Shown one piece after another: positions 7,332 to 16,010 of a stretch of DNA of 64,000 nt. The notes beneath the pieces are model-generated. The model was not told where the DNA came from, made no database searches, and saw only the letters and a list, made by a program, of their open reading frames with translations. The stretch covers positions 147,946-211,945 of the forward strand of contig CANRGJ010000004.1 in the NCBI GenBank assembly GCA_947630175.1, read 5' to 3'. Each line of letters opens with the position of its first letter. Position 1 is the first letter of the stretch. Made by a program: the position numbers and the translations under genes. The DNA comes from an uncultured Ruminiclostridium sp. GTDB taxonomy: Bacteria > Bacillota > Clostridia > Oscillospirales > Ruminococcaceae.

Positions 7332-9578
7332 ATGAAAAAAAGCGAAATAAAGGCTCTTATCAATAAAATGACGTTGGAGGAAAAGGTCTCGCTGCTGTCG
7401 GGAAAGGACGCATGGAGCACTGTTCCCATTCCGAGACTGGGTATTCCATCAATCAATCTTTCGGACGGTCCTCACGGGCTTAGGTGCTGTCAGGGGCTGG
7501 GCTGGGGCGAAAGCGTTCCCGCTACCTGCTTCCCGCCTGCGGTGCTGCTTGCCTGCTCCTTTGACGAGGAGCTTGCAAAAAAGCAGGGCGCAGCGATAGG
7601 TGAGGAGGCGCAGGATCAGGACGTGCAGATAGTTCTTGGGCCCGGAAACAATATCAAGCGCTCGCCACTTGGCGGACGGTGTTTTGAGTATTTTTCCGAA
7701 GATCCCGTTTTGTCGGGTCATATGGCGGCGGGTGTTATTCAAGGCATACAGTCAAAAAAGGTGGGAACGGCGCTGAAGCATTTTGCCTGCAACAGTCAGG
7801 AGACGGACAGGTTCGTTATCGACGAAAAAGTAGGCGAGAGAGCGCTGAATGAAATATATCTTGCCAGCTTTGAATATCCTGTGAAAAAAGCGAAGCCGAC
7901 GACGCTGATGTGCGCTTACAACAAGATAAACGGAGATTACTGCTCGCAGAGCAGATGGCTGTTGAACGACGTGCTGAGAGAGCAGTGGGGGTTCGAGGGC
8001 TTTGTGATGTCCGACTGGGGCGCAGTCGATAACAGAGCGCAGGGCGTTTATGCAGGGCTTGAACTGGAAATGCCCGGAACAGGCGAGGAAAACAACAGAG
8101 AGCTGAAAAACGCTGTAAACGGCGGCGAGGTGGCTATGCCCGCCGTGGACAAGAGGTTCAAAAACAAGCTGAATATAAAACAGATAGACAAGGCGGTAGT
8201 GCGCCTGTTGGAGGTCGTGTTTGACCTTTACGAAAAGAAAAACGGCAAAAAGTGCGACTACGAAAAGCACCACAAGACCGCTGTTGAGATAGCTGAGGAA
8301 TGTATGGTGCTGCTGAAAAACGACGGCGCTTTGCCTATCAAGGGCGGCAAAACGGCGGTTATCGGCGAAATGGCGGTGAAGCCACGCTATCAGGGCGGAG
8401 GCAGCTCCTGCGTAAAGGCAATAAATGTTTCTTCACCGCTGGAGGCTATGAAAAAATACGGGAAGGTGGAATATGCGCAGGGCTATTCCCTTTCCGACGA
8501 TTCTGACGAAAGTATGATAAAGGACGCTGTAAAGCTGGCGGCGTCCTGCGACAGGGCAGTTATAATCTGCGGACTGCCTAACGAATACGAAAGCGAGGGC
8601 TTTGACCGCACGCACCTGAATATTCCCGCAAGCCATATCAAGCTGATAGAGGAAGTTGCGAAAAAGCAGAAAAATACCATAGTTGTGCTGTGCAACGGCG
8701 CGCCTGTGGTAATGCCGTTTGTTGACAAGGTGAACGCTTTGCTGGAGGCGTATCTTGGCGGCGAGGGAGCAGGCGAGGCTATCGCAGACCTGCTTTACGG
8801 AAAGGCAAATCCCTGCGGAAAGCTGGCGGAAACGTTCCCTCAAAGGCTGGAGAATACTCCCGCTTATGGGAATTTCCCTGGAGAAAACTGTGAGGTTACT
8901 TACGCAGAGGGGATATATGTGGGCTACCGCTGGTACGAAAAGCATAAGATACCCACGCTGTTCCCGTTCGGGTACGGGCTGTCCTATACTACTTTCAGGT
9001 ATGACGGGATAAAGGCGGAAAAGACAAGGCTGAATGAACACGATGAGCTGAAAGTGACTGTAAAGGTCACAAATACGGGTAAGGTGGACGGAAAAGAAGT
9101 CGTTCAGCTTTACGTCAGGGAGAACGCTCCTAAAGTTTCAAGGCCTGAAAAGGAGCTGAAAGCGTTCAAGAAGGTGTTCATCAAGGCGGGCGAAACGAAA
9201 ACAGTAACTTTGACGCTTGAGGACGGCGCTTTTGCTTACTATGACGAAAAACACCACTGCCGCCGCACGGACAGCGGAAAATTTACCCTGCTTGCAGGCG
9301 GGAGCAGCGACAACTGCCCGCTTAGCTGTGAGGTCGAGGTCAAGGCGGAAAAAATTTACGACGATATAACGATACATACGCGTTTTTGCGACCTCGGCGA
9401 CAATCCTAAGGGAAAAATCTTTATGAACAAGCTGTTCAAGGCGACGGGGGCAAAGCTGAAAAAGGAATTCAAGTATCTTCCTATGGACTGGCCGCTGAGA
9501 ACGCTGGTGCAGATGTATCAGTCGCCGCTTACAATGCCGCAGCTGATGGAAATAATCAGACAGGCGAATGAAGAATAA
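7332..9578 (+). CDS. GH3 family glycosidase (beta-glucosidase type)
   Basis: The 748-residue enzyme has the GH3 architecture: N-terminal TIM-barrel domain (about 10-290), alpha/beta sandwich domain (about 310-530) and fibronectin III-like domain (about 590-660). The nucleophile is Asp228 in FVMSDWGAVDN; KHFACNSQE and GPGNNIKRSPLGGR are conserved substrate-pocket motifs. No signal peptide is present, so it should act on imported oligosaccharides. About 75 residues follow the FnIII-like domain. As the last gene of the LacI-GH26-epimerase-GH3 operon it probably removes terminal glucose (or mannose/xylose) from oligosaccharides. Substrate specificity cannot be read within GH3. Confidence 0.9.
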   Translation: MKKSEIKALINKMTLEEKVSLLSGKDAWSTVPIPRLGIPSINLSDGPHGLRCCQGLGWGESVPATCFPPAVLLACSFDEELAKKQGAAIGEEAQDQDVQIVLGPGNNIKRSPLGGRCFEYFSEDPVLSGHMAAGVIQGIQSKKVGTALKHFACNSQETDRFVIDEKVGERALNEIYLASFEYPVKKAKPTTLMCAYNKINGDYCSQSRWLLNDVLREQWGFEGFVMSDWGAVDNRAQGVYAGLELEMPGTGEENNRELKNAVNGGEVAMPAVDKRFKNKLNIKQIDKAVVRLLEVVFDLYEKKNGKKCDYEKHHKTAVEIAEECMVLLKNDGALPIKGGKTAVIGEMAVKPRYQGGGSSCVKAINVSSPLEAMKKYGKVEYAQGYSLSDDSDESMIKDAVKLAASCDRAVIICGLPNEYESEGFDRTHLNIPASHIKLIEEVAKKQKNTIVVLCNGAPVVMPFVDKVNALLEAYLGGEGAGEAIADLLYGKANPCGKLAETFPQRLENTPAYGNFPGENCEVTYAEGIYVGYRWYEKHKIPTLFPFGYGLSYTTFRYDGIKAEKTRLNEHDELKVTVKVTNTGKVDGKEVVQLYVRENAPKVSRPEKELKAFKKVFIKAGETKTVTLTLEDGAFAYYDEKHHCRRTDSGKFTLLAGGSSDNCPLSCEVEVKAEKIYDDITIHTRFCDLGDNPKGKIFMNKLFKATGAKLKKEFKYLPMDWPLRTLVQMYQSPLTMPQLMEIIRQANEE

Positions 9579-9582
9579 AGAA

Positions 9583-9618
9583 AATACCTACGGAAAATTC
9601 CGTAGGTATTTTTTTATA
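9583..9618. terminator. Bidirectional terminator between GH3 and radical SAM genes
   Basis: A perfect 12-bp stem (AATACCTACGGA / TCCGTAGGTATT) with an AAAT loop is followed by T7 on the plus strand and a T-rich stretch on the minus strand. The stop codon of the convergent radical SAM gene lies inside the U tract. Confidence 0.85.
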
Positions 9619-10483
9619 TGTCGAGGCTGAGTTGTTGAGATGTTGAGGGGAATTCGTTAAGGTAGGAGAATATATCGTGGGGCTTATACATTATGCCGTG
9701 GCTTTCGCACTGGGTTTCGATAAGGGAAAAAAGCTGTTCAGCGTTGGGAGAGGGGAGTTCGTATGCGTCGCCGTAGGTTTCCTCGTACTTTTTTCTCAGG
9801 TTTGGGAAACGGCGGTCAAGGGCGGCGTAGTAGTATTCCCTGTCACCTTTGCGCAGGGTCATTCCTCCGCCGTCAAAGGTCAGGACGCCTTTTACGCCTG
9901 CGTCTATGCAGTAATCAAGTATTCCTTTGACGTTTTCCACCGTGTCGTTTATGAAAGGCAGCAGCGGGGTGAGCCAGACGACTGTGGGGATATGCTCGTG
10001 CTGAAATTCCTTTAACACCTCGTATCGGCGGCGGGTGGTACAGACGTTGGGCTCCACAAAGCGGCACAATTCCTCGTCAAAGGTGGTGAGGGTCATCTGA
10101 GCGACGAATTTTGTATTGCTGTTGATTTTCTGTATAATGTCCATATCGCGGAGGATAAGGTCGGATTTTGTCAGCAGGCAGACGCCGAAGCCGTATTTTT
10201 CCGCAACCTCAAGGCAGCGGCGGGTGATTTTCAGTTCCCTTTCGCAGTGAAGATAGGGGTCGCACATTGCGCCTGTGCTTATCATACATTTCGTGCGTTT
10301 GCGGCGAAGAGCGTCCTCCATAAGCTCGGGGGCGTTCTGTTTCACTTCTATGTCCTCAAAGGCGTGATTTATATTATAGCACTCGCTGCGGCTGTCGCAG
10401 TAGATACAGCCGTGAGTGCAGCCTCGGTAGACGTTAAATCCGCCTTTTGGGGAAAGTATGCCCTTGGCGCTGACAAAGTGCAT
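9614..10483 (-). CDS. Radical SAM protein, SplB-like (DNA repair photolyase family)
   Basis: The 289-residue protein carries the radical SAM 4Fe-4S motif CTHGCIYC (near residue 22) right after GFNVYRG. This arrangement is typical of the SplB-like/Rv2578c group annotated as DNA-repair photolyase. Further motifs are MISTGAMCDPYLHCE, CLLTKSDLILRD and the TPLLPFINDT region. Members are cytoplasmic SAM-cleaving enzymes whose substrates are mostly unproven; spore photoproduct lyase is a relative but longer. The start is supported by AAAGGAG upstream. It is co-oriented with the two genes upstream (10511-12293). Confidence 0.82.
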   Translation of the reverse strand: MHFVSAKGILSPKGGFNVYRGCTHGCIYCDSRSECYNINHAFEDIEVKQNAPELMEDALRRKRTKCMISTGAMCDPYLHCERELKITRRCLEVAEKYGFGVCLLTKSDLILRDMDIIQKINSNTKFVAQMTLTTFDEELCRFVEPNVCTTRRRYEVLKEFQHEHIPTVVWLTPLLPFINDTVENVKGILDYCIDAGVKGVLTFDGGGMTLRKGDREYYYAALDRRFPNLRKKYEETYGDAYELPSPNAEQLFSLIETQCESHGIMYKPHDIFSYLNEFPSTSQQLSLDI

Positions 10484-10510
10484 ATGTAAACTCCTTTGAC
10501 TAAAATATGG

Positions 10511-11419
10511 TTACTCCAAAGAGCCAAATTCACGCAAAAACAGCATATTATCAATGGTGATGGCGGCTTTACACCAGTTTTCGGCAACATACCACTCTTT
10601 ATAATCGCTCCACTGCCACGGAAGGTAAAATGAACCGTCAGCAAGCTGAGTGCTTTTTATATACTCACATTCGGCATGGCAGAGCTTTTTAAGCTCGTCG
10701 CTGTAAAGTCCCTGCCATTTAGGGAATGCTGAAGGTCTTGGGATATATTCGCCCCAGCGTGAGGTATCGCGGCAGATAGATCTGTCTATCACTTCGTCCA
10801 GCTTTGCGGATAAAGCTGCGCCGTCAAAGGGCATATCGCCTGCCTCCTTGCAGTAATCAATAAGCGAGATGAAGCACGCCGCTATATGGCGTTCAATGGG
10901 AGCGTTTTTGATGAACCAATCTGCGGCTGTTTTTGCTATCTGTACGCCTTTTTCGTATAAAGGGCTTTGCTTTTTTGCATATTTAATGATAAATCCTGCA
11001 AGGGCGGCGGTGGGGTTATATTCAAAGGTCTTGCTTTCTTCTGAATACTTCCACCACATTGCGCAGGGATAGTCGTTGCTTGAGGGTACGGTATTCAGCC
11101 ACTGGTTGTGTTCGGGGTCAAAATCAGAGCCGCTTGAAAGATATTTCAATATGCCTTGTATTATGGGGTGATCAGGTTCAATGCCGCCTGTTTCTTTGAC
11201 GTACTCTGTGGCTTTCCATACTCCGATGGGAATAGAGTTTGGGTTGAAATTGTCCGCCTCTATGCCGTGTCCGAAGCCGCCGTCAGGGTTCTGATAGGCA
11301 GAAAGGGCGGTGATAACGTCATTGGCGGAGCCGTTTTCAAAGTGATACTTAAAGAGCGCAAGGTCGATGGGTCTGGCATTGCGGTAGATAAATCTGCGGG
11401 CTTTTTCAAAAGTGTTCAT
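10511..11419 (-). CDS. Prenyltransferase/squalene-cyclase-like alpha-alpha repeat protein of unknown function
   Basis: A 302-residue protein with ALSAYQNPDGGFGHGIEADN near residue 40 and further aromatic-rich helical repeats (QLADGSFYLPWQW near 265). These are QNPDGG/ADGSF motifs of the terpenoid-cyclase/prenyltransferase alpha-alpha toroid fold. There is no signal peptide and no catalytic DXDD motif, so a cyclase role is unlikely. AAAAGGAG lies before the ATG. It sits 27 bp upstream of the radical SAM gene and is probably co-transcribed with it. Function is unknown. Confidence 0.65.
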   Translation of the reverse strand: MNTFEKARRFIYRNARPIDLALFKYHFENGSANDVITALSAYQNPDGGFGHGIEADNFNPNSIPIGVWKATEYVKETGGIEPDHPIIQGILKYLSSGSDFDPEHNQWLNTVPSSNDYPCAMWWKYSEESKTFEYNPTAALAGFIIKYAKKQSPLYEKGVQIAKTAADWFIKNAPIERHIAACFISLIDYCKEAGDMPFDGAALSAKLDEVIDRSICRDTSRWGEYIPRPSAFPKWQGLYSDELKKLCHAECEYIKSTQLADGSFYLPWQWSDYKEWYVAENWCKAAITIDNMLFLREFGSLE

Positions 11420-11477
11420 ATAAAACTCCTTTTAATATGATTTCGGATATTTTATCCATGTATATTTTACAATATTT

Positions 11478-12293
11478 TTATCTGTCTGTATTGTAAAAAT
11501 CCGACATTGCGTTTTGAAAAGCCTGCATCGGGGTCATACCGTGATGAGAGCGAAAATCGTTCAGAAGGTGAGCCTGATCGGTATAATTGTATTTTTCTGT
11601 TATATCAAGAATTTTTGCGCCGCCGCGGGCGATCTCCTGCCATACAAGCTGGTAGCGGATAAGGTTGGAAAGCGTTTTGGGGCTGACGCCGATGTTCTCA
11701 GCAAAAATGCGCTCCGTTCTGCGCTGGGAAAGGGCGTTTCTGCGAGCAATCTCGGAAATTTTCATACGGCAGTTATACTTTATCATATCGTTTATCACGT
11801 TCATTACGTCAAAGTTCATACAGTTTAAATCAAGACGGCGAAGAAGCAGCTTTTCCGCCTCTTTTGCACGTTCGGGCAGGGTATTATGGCGAAAAACTAT
11901 CTCGGTCAGCTCCGAAGTTATGCCGCGGAAAAAATCGTCGGGAAAATATGCGCTGTTTTTCGTATTGCGAAAGCTTTCTGCGCTGAATAAAACTGCGCTC
12001 CAGCAATAAAAACGAATACCGAATATATCCAATTCTGAGTTATGGGAAAGATAGCTTTTTTCGTCAAGGGTGCAAAATGCCGCAGTCAGCGTGTTATTTG
12101 AATTATCAGCTTTGATGATAATATCCATACAGGTGTCGGGGATAACAAGGCGTTCCGATGTTTCAAGCGAAGGGGCGTTGCCCCAGAAACAGCGGATATA
12201 CGGTTTCAGGGCGGCGCAGGGCGGTATCTCGCAATAATTTCCACTTTTCAGAAAGGGCGTTGAGGTTATGGGGCGGTAATTTTCAAGCTGCAT
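11478..12293 (-). CDS. AraC-family transcriptional regulator
   Basis: The 271-residue protein has an N-terminal effector-like domain that begins with Pro- and aromatic-rich residues (ALKPYIRCFWG). A C-terminal double helix-turn-helix of AraC/XylS type (about 165-265) includes MKISEIARRNALSQRRTERIF and NYTDQAHLLNDFRSHHGMTPMQAF. Length is usual for this family with a DUF6597-like N-terminal part. It is upstream of the alpha-alpha repeat protein and radical SAM genes and may control them; no operator is recognised. Confidence 0.83.
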   Translation of the reverse strand: MQLENYRPITSTPFLKSGNYCEIPPCAALKPYIRCFWGNAPSLETSERLVIPDTCMDIIIKADNSNNTLTAAFCTLDEKSYLSHNSELDIFGIRFYCWSAVLFSAESFRNTKNSAYFPDDFFRGITSELTEIVFRHNTLPERAKEAEKLLLRRLDLNCMNFDVMNVINDMIKYNCRMKISEIARRNALSQRRTERIFAENIGVSPKTLSNLIRYQLVWQEIARGGAKILDITEKYNYTDQAHLLNDFRSHHGMTPMQAFQNAMSDFYNTDR

Positions 12294-12328
12294 TTATTTT
12301 TCCCCCCTTGTATGATTTGTTGTATAAA

Positions 12329-12372
12329 AAATCTGCCGATCAATTTTTCCGTTAAGTCGGCAGATTTTGCTG
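12329..12372 (-). terminator. Terminator downstream of queT
   Basis: An 11-bp stem AAATCTGCCGA / TCGGCAGATTT with a loop of about 20 nt is followed on the minus strand by TTTTTATAC, right after the queT stop at 12381. Confidence 0.7.
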
Positions 12373-12380
12373 TTATATTA

Positions 12381-12893
12381 TCAGGCGGCTTTTTCAATGT
12401 TCTTTTCGTTGCCGATAAGCCGCATAAAGGGTTTGTTCCTCTGAAGTATAAATCTGAATACTGCGACGCCCAGTATGCTTACTACCACAAATTCTCCCAA
12501 AGCGACAAAGCCTGCGTTCATAAGGAAAGGAGTGTTGTCGATATAAGTAAGCTCTGCTCCTACCATAAGGGCGTTTGTTATGACTGGGAAAAGGGAGGCG
12601 ACGTAAATGTTGGGGCATTTCCACATAAGCACCGCCGCAATAAGGGTAGCCGCTGTTCCAATAGGCACGTCAAGAAGCATAAACGGGCTGAACAGGTTGG
12701 CTATGGCGCAGCCTAATGTGAGGCTAACGCAATAGTCCTTGTTGTAGAAGCAGAGCAGCATAAGCATTTCCGCAATGCGAAACTGCACCGCCTCGTAAGT
12801 AAAGGGCAAAAATACCGTCAGGACGACGTAGATAGCAGCGACCGCCGCCAGTCTTACCAGACGCACGGGGGCTGTGTTTTTGAGTTGGAACAT
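12381..12893 (-). CDS. queT: QueT-type queuosine-precursor transporter
   Basis: The 170-residue protein has five to six hydrophobic segments and the QueT signature: FLPFTYEAVQFRIAEMLMLL near residue 25, then GCAIANLFSP, PIGTAATLIAAVLM and a C-terminal GEFVVV helix. QueT proteins are substrate-binding S components of energy-coupling factor transporters for queuosine precursors such as preQ1. ATG at 12893 is chosen because AAGGAG lies 9 nt upstream; longer in-frame extensions run through the promoter. A promoter TTGATT-N17-TACAAT lies about 100 bp upstream. PreQ1 riboswitches often precede queT, but I could not match the leader to a known class. Confidence 0.82.
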   Translation of the reverse strand: MFQLKNTAPVRLVRLAAVAAIYVVLTVFLPFTYEAVQFRIAEMLMLLCFYNKDYCVSLTLGCAIANLFSPFMLLDVPIGTAATLIAAVLMWKCPNIYVASLFPVITNALMVGAELTYIDNTPFLMNAGFVALGEFVVVSILGVAVFRFILQRNKPFMRLIGNEKNIEKAA

Positions 12894-13024
12894 AGTTTTT
12901 TTCTCCTTGTTTTTTTGTAAGGTGGTTATCAAGCACACCGTTATTTGTTGGACATAATTGAACAGTCCGAACAATATGATATTGTAGCATACATTTACAA
13001 AAAAATCAAGTGGGGTCGTAAAAG
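12894..13024. promoter_or_regulatory. Divergent queT/feoB promoter region
   Basis: Minus strand: TTGATT-N17-TACAAT drives queT (the -10 lies near 12982-12987). Plus strand: TTGAAC (12958-12963) and TATTGT (12980-12985), 16 bp apart, may drive feoB. An imperfect inverted repeat (TGTTGGAC at 12947 onward, GTCCGAACA ending near 12973) overlaps both and forms a GGAC/GTCC hairpin in the queT transcript. It could be an operator or part of a leader RNA. Confidence 0.45.
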
Positions 13025-15136
13025 ATGATAAATATCGCTTTGGCGGGAAATCCAAACTGCGGAAAAACTACGGTGTTCAATATGCTGACAGGGGCGGAAG
13101 AATATGTGGGAAACAGGGCGGGCGTTACCGTTGAGAAAAAAGAAAAAATCCTCAAGGGCAGAAAAGACGTTGTGGTGACGGATCTCCCCGGAATATACTC
13201 GCTGAGTCCTTATACGGCGGAGGAAGTGATAACGAGAGAGCATTTGCTTAGCGGAAGGTCGCAGGTGATACTGAACGTTGCGGACGCTACAAAGCTGCAA
13301 AGAAGCCTTTATCTCACGTTACAGCTTATGGATATGGGACTGCCGCTGGTATTGGGGCTCAATATGGCGGACGCGGCGGAAAAGCAAGGGGTCGTCATTG
13401 ATACGGAAAAGCTGGGGAGGATACTTGGCGTTCCTGTGGTGAAAATGTCGGCAGTAAAGGGTATCGGACTTGATGAGGCGGTGGAAAAGGCTGTATATGC
13501 GGCGGGAAAAAAGGCGGCTCCTCCAAAGGCGTTTTCGGCGGGAACGGAAAGGGCGATACTTAATATTGAAAATATGCTGAAAGGTCAAGCGGAGAAAACA
13601 AGGTGGTATGCGGCGGCGCTGTTTCAGCGGGACGAAAGGGTTTATGAAAATCTGTCCTTAAAGCAGGACATAAAAGATCAAATCGAAGCCGTTATACGAA
13701 AAAGGGAACGGGAATGCGGGGACAGCGCTGACAGCATTATAATAAGCGAACGGTATGATATTGCGGAAAAGGCGGCGGAGCAGTGCGTTTTGAAAACGAA
13801 AAAGGAAAGCTCACTTTCGGAAAAGATAGACAGGATAGTTACGGGGAAATTTACGGCGCTGCCTGTGTTTGCCGTTGTGATGGCGGCGGTGTATTTTTTG
13901 TCGGCGGGTCCTGTGGGAAGTATGCTGAGTGAGTTTTTCGAGGATACGGTCATAAACGGGGTGATAACGCAACCGCTGAGAGAGCTTCTTATCTACGTTG
14001 ACTGCGCCGACTGGCTTGTCGGGCTGGTCATCGATGGGATAATGGGAGGAGTGGGGACGGTAGTAGGGTTTTTGCCTCAGCTGGCATTGCTTTTTGTTAT
14101 GCTGTCGCTCCTTGAAGAATGCGGGTATATGGCGAGAGTCGCTTTCATAATGGACAGGTTTTTCAGGGCGTTCGGACTGTCGGGAAAATCCTTTATTCCT
14201 ATGCTTATTGCGACGGGGTGCGGAGTTCCCGCCGTGATGTCCTCAAGGACGGTGGACAACGAAAGTCAGCGGAGAATGACAATAATCACGGCTACGTTTA
14301 TGCCCTGCGGGGCAAAGCTGCCTGTTATCTCAATGATCGCAGGGACTTTTTTCGGCGGAGCGTGGTGGGTAGCTGTGCTGGCGTATTTTACAGGGGCGGC
14401 GGCAGTGCTGATATCGGGGCTTATTCTCAAAGGGCTGAAAATTTTCAGGGATAATGACGCGCCGTTTGTTATGGAGCTGCCTGACTATCATTTGCCGAAA
14501 GGTAATATTGTTTTCAGAACGGTAAAGGAAAGGTGCGTTTCCTTTGTGAAAAGGGCGGGGACGGTGATACTGCCTGCGTCATGCGTGGTGTGGATTTTGC
14601 TGAACGTGGGGTGGAGCGCAGGAGGATTTGCGTTCGTCCGTGAGCCTGCCGACAGCGTTTTACGAAATCTGGGCGAGCTTTTGGCGGCGGGATTTCAGCC
14701 GCTGGGGTTCGGGAGCTGGCAGGCGGCTGTTGCGTCTGTTCTGGGGCTGCTGGCAAAGGAAGAACTGGTGGGAGTTTTCGGCGTGCTTGGGGACGCAGGA
14801 GAAATCTTTCGCGACAGCCTTTCGGCGTTCTCGTTTATGATGTTCAATCTGCTGTGTATGCCCTGCGTTGCGGCGATGTCGGCAATACGAAAGGAAATGA
14901 ACAGCTTCTGGTGGACGGGATTTGCTTTGCTGTATCAGACGGTTTTTGCTTATGGGACGGCGCTTTGCATTTATCAGACGGGAATTTTTGTCAGGACGGG
15001 AAATATTACCGTGGGGACAATAACGGCGATGCTTACATTTGCGACGGCGGTGATACTGATTCTTTACAGCTACAAAAAATCAAAAAATGAAAAAATAAAG
15101 AAAACACTGTTGACAAAAGAGAGAAAGAGAGTATAA
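13025..15136 (+). CDS. feoB: Ferrous iron transporter FeoB
   Basis: The 703-residue protein starts with a G domain: G1 GNPNCGKT (residues 8-15), a switch region with AGVTVEKKE, G3 DLPG and G4 LNMAD. A helical insertion domain and the FeoB membrane region follow, with two conserved Gate motifs (YMARVAFIMDR and the GCGVPAVMSSRT segment around residue 395). It imports Fe2+ across the cytoplasmic membrane, driven or gated by GTP. No feoA gene or FeoA domain is attached or adjacent. The ribosome-binding site is weak (GTGGGG upstream). Its stop overlaps the -10 box of the downstream riboflavin promoter. Confidence 0.93.
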   Translation: MINIALAGNPNCGKTTVFNMLTGAEEYVGNRAGVTVEKKEKILKGRKDVVVTDLPGIYSLSPYTAEEVITREHLLSGRSQVILNVADATKLQRSLYLTLQLMDMGLPLVLGLNMADAAEKQGVVIDTEKLGRILGVPVVKMSAVKGIGLDEAVEKAVYAAGKKAAPPKAFSAGTERAILNIENMLKGQAEKTRWYAAALFQRDERVYENLSLKQDIKDQIEAVIRKRERECGDSADSIIISERYDIAEKAAEQCVLKTKKESSLSEKIDRIVTGKFTALPVFAVVMAAVYFLSAGPVGSMLSEFFEDTVINGVITQPLRELLIYVDCADWLVGLVIDGIMGGVGTVVGFLPQLALLFVMLSLLEECGYMARVAFIMDRFFRAFGLSGKSFIPMLIATGCGVPAVMSSRTVDNESQRRMTIITATFMPCGAKLPVISMIAGTFFGGAWWVAVLAYFTGAAAVLISGLILKGLKIFRDNDAPFVMELPDYHLPKGNIVFRTVKERCVSFVKRAGTVILPASCVVWILLNVGWSAGGFAFVREPADSVLRNLGELLAAGFQPLGFGSWQAAVASVLGLLAKEELVGVFGVLGDAGEIFRDSLSAFSFMMFNLLCMPCVAAMSAIRKEMNSFWWTGFALLYQTVFAYGTALCIYQTGIFVRTGNITVGTITAMLTFATAVILILYSYKKSKNEKIKKTLLTKERKRV

Positions 15137-15137
15137 T
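15110..15137 (+). promoter_or_regulatory. Promoter of the FMN riboswitch-ribU unit, overlapping the feoB end
   Basis: TTGACA (15110-15115) and TATAAT (15132-15137) are 16 bp apart. The -10 box overlaps the feoB stop codon (15134-15136), so ribU has its own start site inside the end of feoB. Confidence 0.75.
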
Positions 15138-15146
15138 ATAAGTATA

Positions 15147-15262
15147 ATCTGTTTCGGGGCGGGGTGCAATTCCCCACCGGCAGTAAAGTCTGCGAGCCCG
15201 CAAGGGTTGAATCGGTGAAATTCCGATACCGACGGTAAAGTCCGGATGAAAGAACAGAATGT
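15147..15262 (+). ncRNA. FMN riboswitch (RFN element)
   Basis: The conserved RFN core is present: TTTCGGGGCGGGGTGCAATT, CCCCACCGGCAGTAAAG, GTCTGCGAGCCCGCAAGGG, TCGGTGAAATTCCGATACCGACGGTAAAGTCCGGATGAAAGA. The basal P1 helix is ATCTGTT with AACAGAAT. It lies between the promoter at 15110 and ribU, followed by an intrinsic terminator. FMN binding is expected to favour termination and reduce riboflavin import. Confidence 0.96.
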
Positions 15263-15285
15263 TTTACGTTACATAAAACATTTAC

Positions 15286-15314
15286 GCCCCCGTTTATCGG
15301 GGGCTTTACTTTTT
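15286..15314 (+). terminator. Riboswitch-controlled terminator upstream of ribU
   Basis: GCCCCCG (15286-15292), loop TTTAT, CGGGGGC (15298-15304), followed by TTTACTTTTT. It lies between the FMN aptamer and the ribU start codon, the normal position of an expression-platform terminator. Confidence 0.88.
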
Positions 15315-15349
15315 CCCAAAAATCATACAGATTATGGAAAGGTGTTATT

Positions 15350-15970
15350 ATGGCTGTTAAAACAGAAAAAACTCAGAGAATGGTAAATTCTCACGTCCGC
15401 AAGATAGCCGTTACAGCTATGCTGGCGGCGCTGTCAACGGTGCTGATGTTCCTCAGCTTCCCCGTTCCCACACTGATACCCAGCTTTGTGAAGATGGACT
15501 TTTCAGAGCTGCCCGCACTGGTGGCGGCGTTCGTCATTTCCCCCTGGGCGGGGGCGGCGGTGTGCCTTGTGAAAAATCTGATAAATGCGCTTTTCACAAC
15601 GACAGGCGGTATCGGAGAGGTGTGCAACTTTTTGCTGGGGGGTATGATGGTAGTTCCCGCAGGGCTTATCTACAAGTATAAAAAGACCCGCACGGGGGCG
15701 CTGATAGCCTGCCTTACAGGGTGCGTCATAATGGCGGGGGCAAGCATACTGATAAATTATTATATCATTTATCCCGTTTACTTTAATATTTTTGCTCCCG
15801 AAGAAGTTATTCTCGATTCTTACAGACTTATAAATCCTAATGTGGGAAATTTATGGGACGCTCTTATCTGGTTCAACGCTCCGTTCACTTTTGTTAAAGG
15901 CGTTCTTGTTTCGGCGATAACCTTTGTTATTTACAAGCCGCTTTCAAATGCGCTGAAAAAATTGTGGTAA
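15350..15970 (+). CDS. ribU: Riboflavin ECF-transporter substrate-binding subunit RibU
   Basis: A 206-residue membrane protein with about six hydrophobic segments. After a basic N-terminus it has the RibU-like ALSTVLMFLSFPVPTLIPSF, then KMDFSELPALVAAFV, GAAVCLVKNLINALFTT and GEVCNFLLGGMMV, all typical of RibU. It binds riboflavin outside and works with the shared EcfT-EcfA module. The FMN riboswitch directly upstream confirms the substrate. The gene is monocistronic, with a terminator on either side. Confidence 0.93.
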   Translation: MAVKTEKTQRMVNSHVRKIAVTAMLAALSTVLMFLSFPVPTLIPSFVKMDFSELPALVAAFVISPWAGAAVCLVKNLINALFTTTGGIGEVCNFLLGGMMVVPAGLIYKYKKTRTGALIACLTGCVIMAGASILINYYIIYPVYFNIFAPEEVILDSYRLINPNVGNLWDALIWFNAPFTFVKGVLVSAITFVIYKPLSNALKKLW

Positions 15971-15971
15971 A

Positions 15972-16010
15972 ACAATCTCCCCTGTCCTGACGGACAGGGG
16001 AGATTTTATA
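15972..16010. terminator. Bidirectional terminator between ribU and the FkbM gene
   Basis: A 14-bp stem AATCTCCCCTGTCC / GGACAGGGGAGATT with a short TGAC loop. TTTTAT follows on the plus strand and GTTTTACC on the minus strand. Confidence 0.85.

Noticed and set aside
12894..12990. PreQ1 riboswitch before queT
   Set aside because: A GGAC/GTCC hairpin is present, but the conserved loop and A-rich tail of class I, and the pattern of class II, could not be matched.
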